Below are positions 44,854 to 48,498 of a DNA stretch of 48,498 nucleotides, in pieces. The DNA is from an uncultured Granulosicoccaceae bacterium (GTDB lineage Bacteria > Pseudomonadota > Gammaproteobacteria > Granulosicoccales > Granulosicoccaceae). The translations under genes and the position numbers were made by a program. Position 1 is the first letter of the stretch. Each line of letters starts with the position of its first letter. The stretch is from the NCBI GenBank assembly GCA_938006335.1, contig CALLMF010000051.1:1-48498 (forward strand), in the 5' to 3' direction. The notes below the pieces were generated by a model. The model ran no database searches, had not been told where the DNA came from, and saw only the letters and a list, made by a program, of their open reading frames with translations.

Positions 44854-46146
44854 ATGATCATCGTCGATCGACATCTCGAGCGGCTCGCTACCGGAGGCAA
44901 GCCCATCCGCACCGCGCTGATCGGCGCAGGTGCCATGTCGCAAGGCGTGGCGTTGCAGCTCGAACGTTTCGTACCGGGGATCTCGCTGGTCGGAGTAGCA
45001 GCGCGGCGTCCGCAACAGGCTGTCGACATGCTGGCCGCCATATCCGACAGAAAATGTGTGGTAGTCGACACTTCGGGTTCCATGCAGCGCGCGCATGACA
45101 ACGGCCACATCGTCATCAGTGAGGATGCGCTCAGCTTGTGCCGGGCAGATTTTGTAGATGTCGTCGTCGAGATCACCGGCAGCATTCACCACGCGCTCGA
45201 GGTGAGCCTGGCTGCCATTGATGCCGGCAAGCACATCATTCTGATGAACGCGGAGCTCGACAGCACCCTCGGGCCCCTGCTCAAGCGACGCGCGGATGCA
45301 GCTGGCGTGGTGCTCAGTAACGTCGATGGCGATCAGCCCGGCGTTACGGCCAACTTGTACCGCTTTGTTGCCGGCATGGGTGTGGAGCCGCTGCTGTGCG
45401 GCAACATCAAGGGACTGCAAGACCCCTATCGCAACCCGACCACGCAAAAGGGATTTGCCGAGCGGTGGAAACAGAGTCCCGCCATGGTGACGTCATTTGC
45501 CGACGGCACCAAGATCTCCTTTGAGCAAGCCATCGTGGCGAACGCCTTCGACATGAAGGTTGCCACCCGAGGCATGCACGGCCCAACGGTCGACACCAGC
45601 GTCCATGTCAACGACGTGATGGATCATTACCCGGACGGGTTTCTGGACGACGGGGAGCGCTATGTCGACTATGTGGTGGGGGCAGCCCCTGCTCCCGGGG
45701 TATTTGTCATTGGTCGCCACGACCACCCCTTGCAACAGCACTTCTTTGACTTGTACAAGTTGGGCACCGGCCCCTACTACTGCTTCTACACGCCGTATCA
45801 CCTCTGCCACTTCGAAGTACACAACACCATTGCGCGTGCCGCCCTGTTTGGCGATGCGACATTGGCGGCGGATGCTGGGCTCAAGGTCGATGTCACTGCC
45901 ACAGCCAAGACGGATTTGAAGGCTGGCACAACTCTCGATGGTATCGGATGTTACATGACGTATGGTGAATGTGAGAACGCAACCACCGCGTCTAAGGAAC
46001 GTCTCCTACCCATCGGCATCGCCGGGGGTTGTACGCTGCTGCGGGATATCCCGAAGGACAGCGCACTAACCTACGATGATGTGTCGCTCCCCCGAGGGCG
46101 CCTGGCAGATAAGTTACGTGAGGAGCAGAAGCAGTACATTGCATAG
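44854..46146 (+). CDS. NAD(P)-dependent oxidoreductase with C-terminal SAF domain (COG4091-like)
   Basis: 430 residues resembling homoserine-dehydrogenase-like proteins with a SAF domain: Rossmann motif TALIGAGAMSQGVALQL, DFVDVVVEITGS, AGKHIILMNAELDSTLGP, SNVDGDQPGV, GNIKGLQDPYRNP, and a C-terminal SAF part (TAKTDLKAGTTLDGIG to DSALTYDDVSLPRG). The real substrate of this family is poorly known. Beside rfbF/rfbC/rfbG it may act on the CDP-sugar or on a branched side-chain precursor; that is inferred from position only. ATG 44854 has a weak ribosome binding site. An imperfect hairpin (46250-46255 with 46281-46286) follows about 100 bases after the stop. Confidence 0.75.
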   Translation: MIIVDRHLERLATGGKPIRTALIGAGAMSQGVALQLERFVPGISLVGVAARRPQQAVDMLAAISDRKCVVVDTSGSMQRAHDNGHIVISEDALSLCRADFVDVVVEITGSIHHALEVSLAAIDAGKHIILMNAELDSTLGPLLKRRADAAGVVLSNVDGDQPGVTANLYRFVAGMGVEPLLCGNIKGLQDPYRNPTTQKGFAERWKQSPAMVTSFADGTKISFEQAIVANAFDMKVATRGMHGPTVDTSVHVNDVMDHYPDGFLDDGERYVDYVVGAAPAPGVFVIGRHDHPLQQHFFDLYKLGTGPYYCFYTPYHLCHFEVHNTIARAALFGDATLAADAGLKVDVTATAKTDLKAGTTLDGIGCYMTYGECENATTASKERLLPIGIAGGCTLLRDIPKDSALTYDDVSLPRGRLADKLREEQKQYIA

Positions 46147-46306
46147 CCTAATGCCCACAAAACAATGGCACGTATGCCCGAGACAAACCGGGCGCTGCGG
46201 TAATAAAGAAGCCAGTCGAAAAGGGGCAGAAATAATTCATCCACATCCGCCAGCTCAACTAGAGAGTCGGCATGACGACTAGCTGGGGCTGACCCTGCCC
46301 ACTGCC

Positions 46307-47040
46307 CTAATGAACAACAATTTGGTTACCTCGAGTTTCTTGAATTCTAGTAGTTAGCGACGACCCTGGTGAATCGGCTGATGTCGAAACGGAGTTTCCA
46401 TTGACAAATGCATGAATATCAATCGCTCTTGCCGTTATCCAAAGCATATCAGCGACATTGTCGTCGATTACAAACGAATTATTCTCTATCGTTACGTTGT
46501 TTGCGTCAATGACTCTAATTAGTGTTGAATTGTTAGCAGAATGTATGACATTGTCCTTAATCGTTACTCTATTTGGACTCACACCCAAAAGCGATCTCAA
46601 ATAAATTCCGGCGAAACGGCGCGGCGTACCCCAGTTATTTATATCCAAGTCAAACTCATTATCCCGAACTAGTATATCGAAACTATTGAGATCCACAGTT
46701 AGCTGGGAAATTCCAACGTTGTCCCTCATGTCGACATTAGAGGCGTCTCGAAATAGTACAGGCCCGTCAATTATATTGTTGTAGATCTGCACCTGATCAG
46801 CCGAACTAATTACGAACGCAAGTTCATCTCGGTCGTCACCTAATATTTTTGAGAAAACGTTATCCCGTATTACGAGATTTGTAAAACTACCGTGCTCTAA
46901 ATCTATTTGTTGCGTATCGATGTCGGGCCCAAAAAAATTCCCGCTCACTTCGATATCTCGAGAGGTGCCGTACCCTAACGTCACTCCGTTCCTTGCAGAA
47001 CTGTCAAAGCGGCTGTTCGTGATACTTAGCTTTACCCACA
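46307..47040 (-). pseudogene. Right-handed beta-helix protein, 5' end lost to IS insertion
   Basis: About 245 C-terminal codons remain open. The protein is a run of short imperfect coils rich in N, D, V and I: LSITNSRFDSSARNGV, DIEVSGNFF, NLVIRDNVFSKI, QVQIYNNIIDG, ILVRDNEFDLD, RVTIKDNVIHSANN, NVTIENNSFVID. This is the pattern of parallel beta-helix (NosD/pectate-lyase-like) proteins, often polysaccharide lyases, epimerases or tailspike-like proteins. Signal peptide and N-terminal coils are missing; the frame runs into the left end of the IS4-type element, and the first residues of the open frame are element sequence. The region is clearly more AT-rich than its neighbours, suggesting acquisition. 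Confidence 0.72.
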
Positions 47041-48498
47041 TCTTGACATAAGTTCTCAAAGGCGTAGCGTAAGGCTCTGATTTTGAACGGGAATCGCGTC
47101 ATGAGAAACGCTGCTGAGGTCTGGGTCGAGAGCGAGTTCGCCGCCGTCAGCTTCGGCGATGCCCGCTTGGATCGGCGTTTTCGCGTGATCCTGAGCGATC
47201 TTGCGCGACACTGCGGCAAGACGCTCGCCAGCAGCTTCGACGCACTCTCCAAGTTGAAGGCAAGCTATCGGTTCTTCGCCAACGGTCGTGTCTCGCTCCA
47301 AGCCATGCTCGCTCCCCATATCGCTCATACGGTAGAGCGACTGCAGTCGCATTCCACGGTGCTCGTGCTGCAGGACACAACCTATCTCGACTTCGGGCAT
47401 CGTGCGGAGTCGGTCGGTCTGGACATCGTCAATCGCAGCAGCGCGAACAAACCGGTAGAAGGTTTGATGCTGCACAACACGCTCGCCGTCACGACCGAGG
47501 GATTGCCGCTCGGTTTGCTGGATCAGCGATTCATTGATCGCAAGCAGCTGCATGAAGACACCGCAGAGCTGACCCGATCCGAGCGTACTCGCGCGACCAA
47601 GGCCATCGAGCAAAAGGAGAGCCGCCGCTGGATCGATGTTCTTCATCACTGCCACGCACTCGATACCGGCAGCTGCGAGACAGTCCACGTCTGCGATCGC
47701 GAAGCGGACATCTACGAGCTGTTCCGCGATGCGGACTCGCTGAGCGAAAAGGTGCTGGTGCGCGCAGCGCATAACCGCGCGATCAACAAGACGCATCAGC
47801 ATGAAACGCCGACGGACTGGATCTTCGATGCACTCAGTGCTCGCCGAGCGCAGGGGCGTACCCGTGTGCGTCTACAGGTCAACGGCCGCAAGAAGTATCG
47901 AGAGGCGTCGCTATCGATCATCTACCTGCCCATCTCGATGCCGGCACCGACGAATCGGACCGTCGCCAAAGACGGCGCCTCGTTACCGATGGTACCGCTG
48001 ACGGCAATCATGGCTGTAGAGAAGCAGTCTTCACGCGAGTTGCACGATCGGGTGTGCTGGGTCCTGCTGACGAACTTGCCTGTCAACAACGTCGAATCGG
48101 CCATCGAGAAAGTGCAGTGGTATGCGCAGCGTTGGACGATCGAGGTCTTCCACAAGGTGTTGAAGTCAGGCTGTGCCGCTGAGAAAGCCCAGCTAGGGCA
48201 GTCTGATCGACTCAAGCGCTATGTCATCGCCAAAAGCCTTGTCGCCTGGCGCCTGTTCTGGCTCACGCGAATCCAGACAGAAGATCCTGACTCGCCGTGC
48301 GATCGGATCCTCGAGCCGCTTGAGTGGAAGCTGCTGCATCGCAAGTCCTGCAAGACCAAGCAAATACCCGAGGAGCCACCGAGTATCAGGGAGGCGTTCA
48401 TCTGGATCGCACAGCTGGGTGGGTATCTGAACCGCAAGTCCGATCCGGATCCTGGAATCATCAGCTTGTGGCGAGGCTGGGATCGGCTGTCCGATATC
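47041..48498 (+). mobile_element. IS4-family (Tn5/IS50-type) insertion sequence, right end outside window
   Basis: A single-transposase element whose left end falls at about 47036-47041, where beta-helix coding sequence stops. Bases 47041-47053 (TCTTGACATAAGT) resemble, with one gap, the inner part of the Tn5 outer end as I remember it. The right inverted repeat and the target duplication are beyond the window, so the exact ends are not settled. Confidence 0.75.
47101..48498 (+). CDS. IS4-family transposase, Tn5 group (3' end outside window)
   Basis: 466 codons are open from ATG 47101 to the window edge with no stop, close to the full length of Tn5-type transposases (about 470-480). N-terminal DNA-binding part with DARLDRRFRVILSDLA and the SFDALSKLKASYRFF block; catalytic residues: first Asp in VLQDTTYLDF (Asp92), second in VCDREADIYE (Asp199), and the YREK signature with exact spacing, Tyr341, Arg344, catalytic Glu348 and Lys355, in WYAQRWTIEVFHKVLKSGC. 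No frameshift or internal stop is visible, so the enzyme is probably intact. GGGA nine bases upstream serves as ribosome binding site. Confidence 0.93.
   Translation, partial: MRNAAEVWVESEFAAVSFGDARLDRRFRVILSDLARHCGKTLASSFDALSKLKASYRFFANGRVSLQAMLAPHIAHTVERLQSHSTVLVLQDTTYLDFGHRAESVGLDIVNRSSANKPVEGLMLHNTLAVTTEGLPLGLLDQRFIDRKQLHEDTAELTRSERTRATKAIEQKESRRWIDVLHHCHALDTGSCETVHVCDREADIYELFRDADSLSEKVLVRAAHNRAINKTHQHETPTDWIFDALSARRAQGRTRVRLQVNGRKKYREASLSIIYLPISMPAPTNRTVAKDGASLPMVPLTAIMAVEKQSSRELHDRVCWVLLTNLPVNNVESAIEKVQWYAQRWTIEVFHKVLKSGCAAEKAQLGQSDRLKRYVIAKSLVAWRLFWLTRIQTEDPDSPCDRILEPLEWKLLHRKSCKTKQIPEEPPSIREAFIWIAQLGGYLNRKSDPDPGIISLWRGWDRLSDI

Overview
The window reads as chromosomal DNA of a gammaproteobacterium with fairly high GC (high-50s percent by eye). 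CmoB, the long MurB type, a class I (AroF/G/H-type) DAHP synthase and an HRDC-type RNase D support this. I cannot name the genus. The left 7.8 kb is housekeeping: the 3' end of rnd, a DAHP synthase gene, cmoB, an unrecognised 337-codon gene, an mnmD-like tRNA methyltransferase gene, ugd and murB. Almost everything from about 5.2 kb to 46 kb fits a large Wzy-dependent exopolysaccharide (EPS) or capsule locus.

Export and assembly: a Wzc-like tyrosine autokinase with a chain-length domain (7821-10484), a short Wza-like lipoprotein (10484-11095), a BBP2/VpsM-like outer-membrane barrel (11403-12635), an ElyC/SanA-type protein (12893-13750), a MurJ/MviN-type flippase (21581-22897), a Wzy/O-antigen-ligase-like polymerase (25156-26544) and a WecA/MraY-family initiating transferase (32415-33524). 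Sugar building and decoration: four GT4 glycosyltransferases, a GT-C-like membrane protein, a GT2-GtrA fusion with a second GtrA and an FAD oxidoreductase, two AsnB-type amidotransferases, a NodB-type deacetylase, an alkaline-phosphatase-fold protein with altered metal motifs, a GNAT of the CelD/BcsL type and an acyltransferase-3. Nucleotide sugars: Ugd (UDP-glucuronate) and RfbF/RfbG plus an RfbC-like epimerase (CDP-4-keto-6-deoxyglucose branch), with a divergent SAF-domain oxidoreductase.

The most unusual part is 26648-31333. Three tandem paralogues encode exported proteins with a TolB/PD40-like beta-propeller core and four conserved cysteines. Two are lipoproteins on very different low-complexity stalks (13 hexapeptide GxSQES units; 24 Pro-Glu dipeptides) and the third is apparently soluble. 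They head the same leftward gene run as wzy, two GTs, the flippase and the acetyltransferase (31333 to 20771), with 4-base ATGA/GTGA overlaps at several junctions. A secreted protein with an internal duplication is divergent from them.

The right end is disturbed. An AT-rich gene for a right-handed beta-helix protein has lost its 5' part to a Tn5-type IS4-family element, whose 466-codon transposase frame is open to the window edge. Gene starts were often moved inward from the longest frame where 4-base overlaps, signal peptides or upstream terminators argue for a later codon. All family assignments are from reading the sequence; no database search was run.
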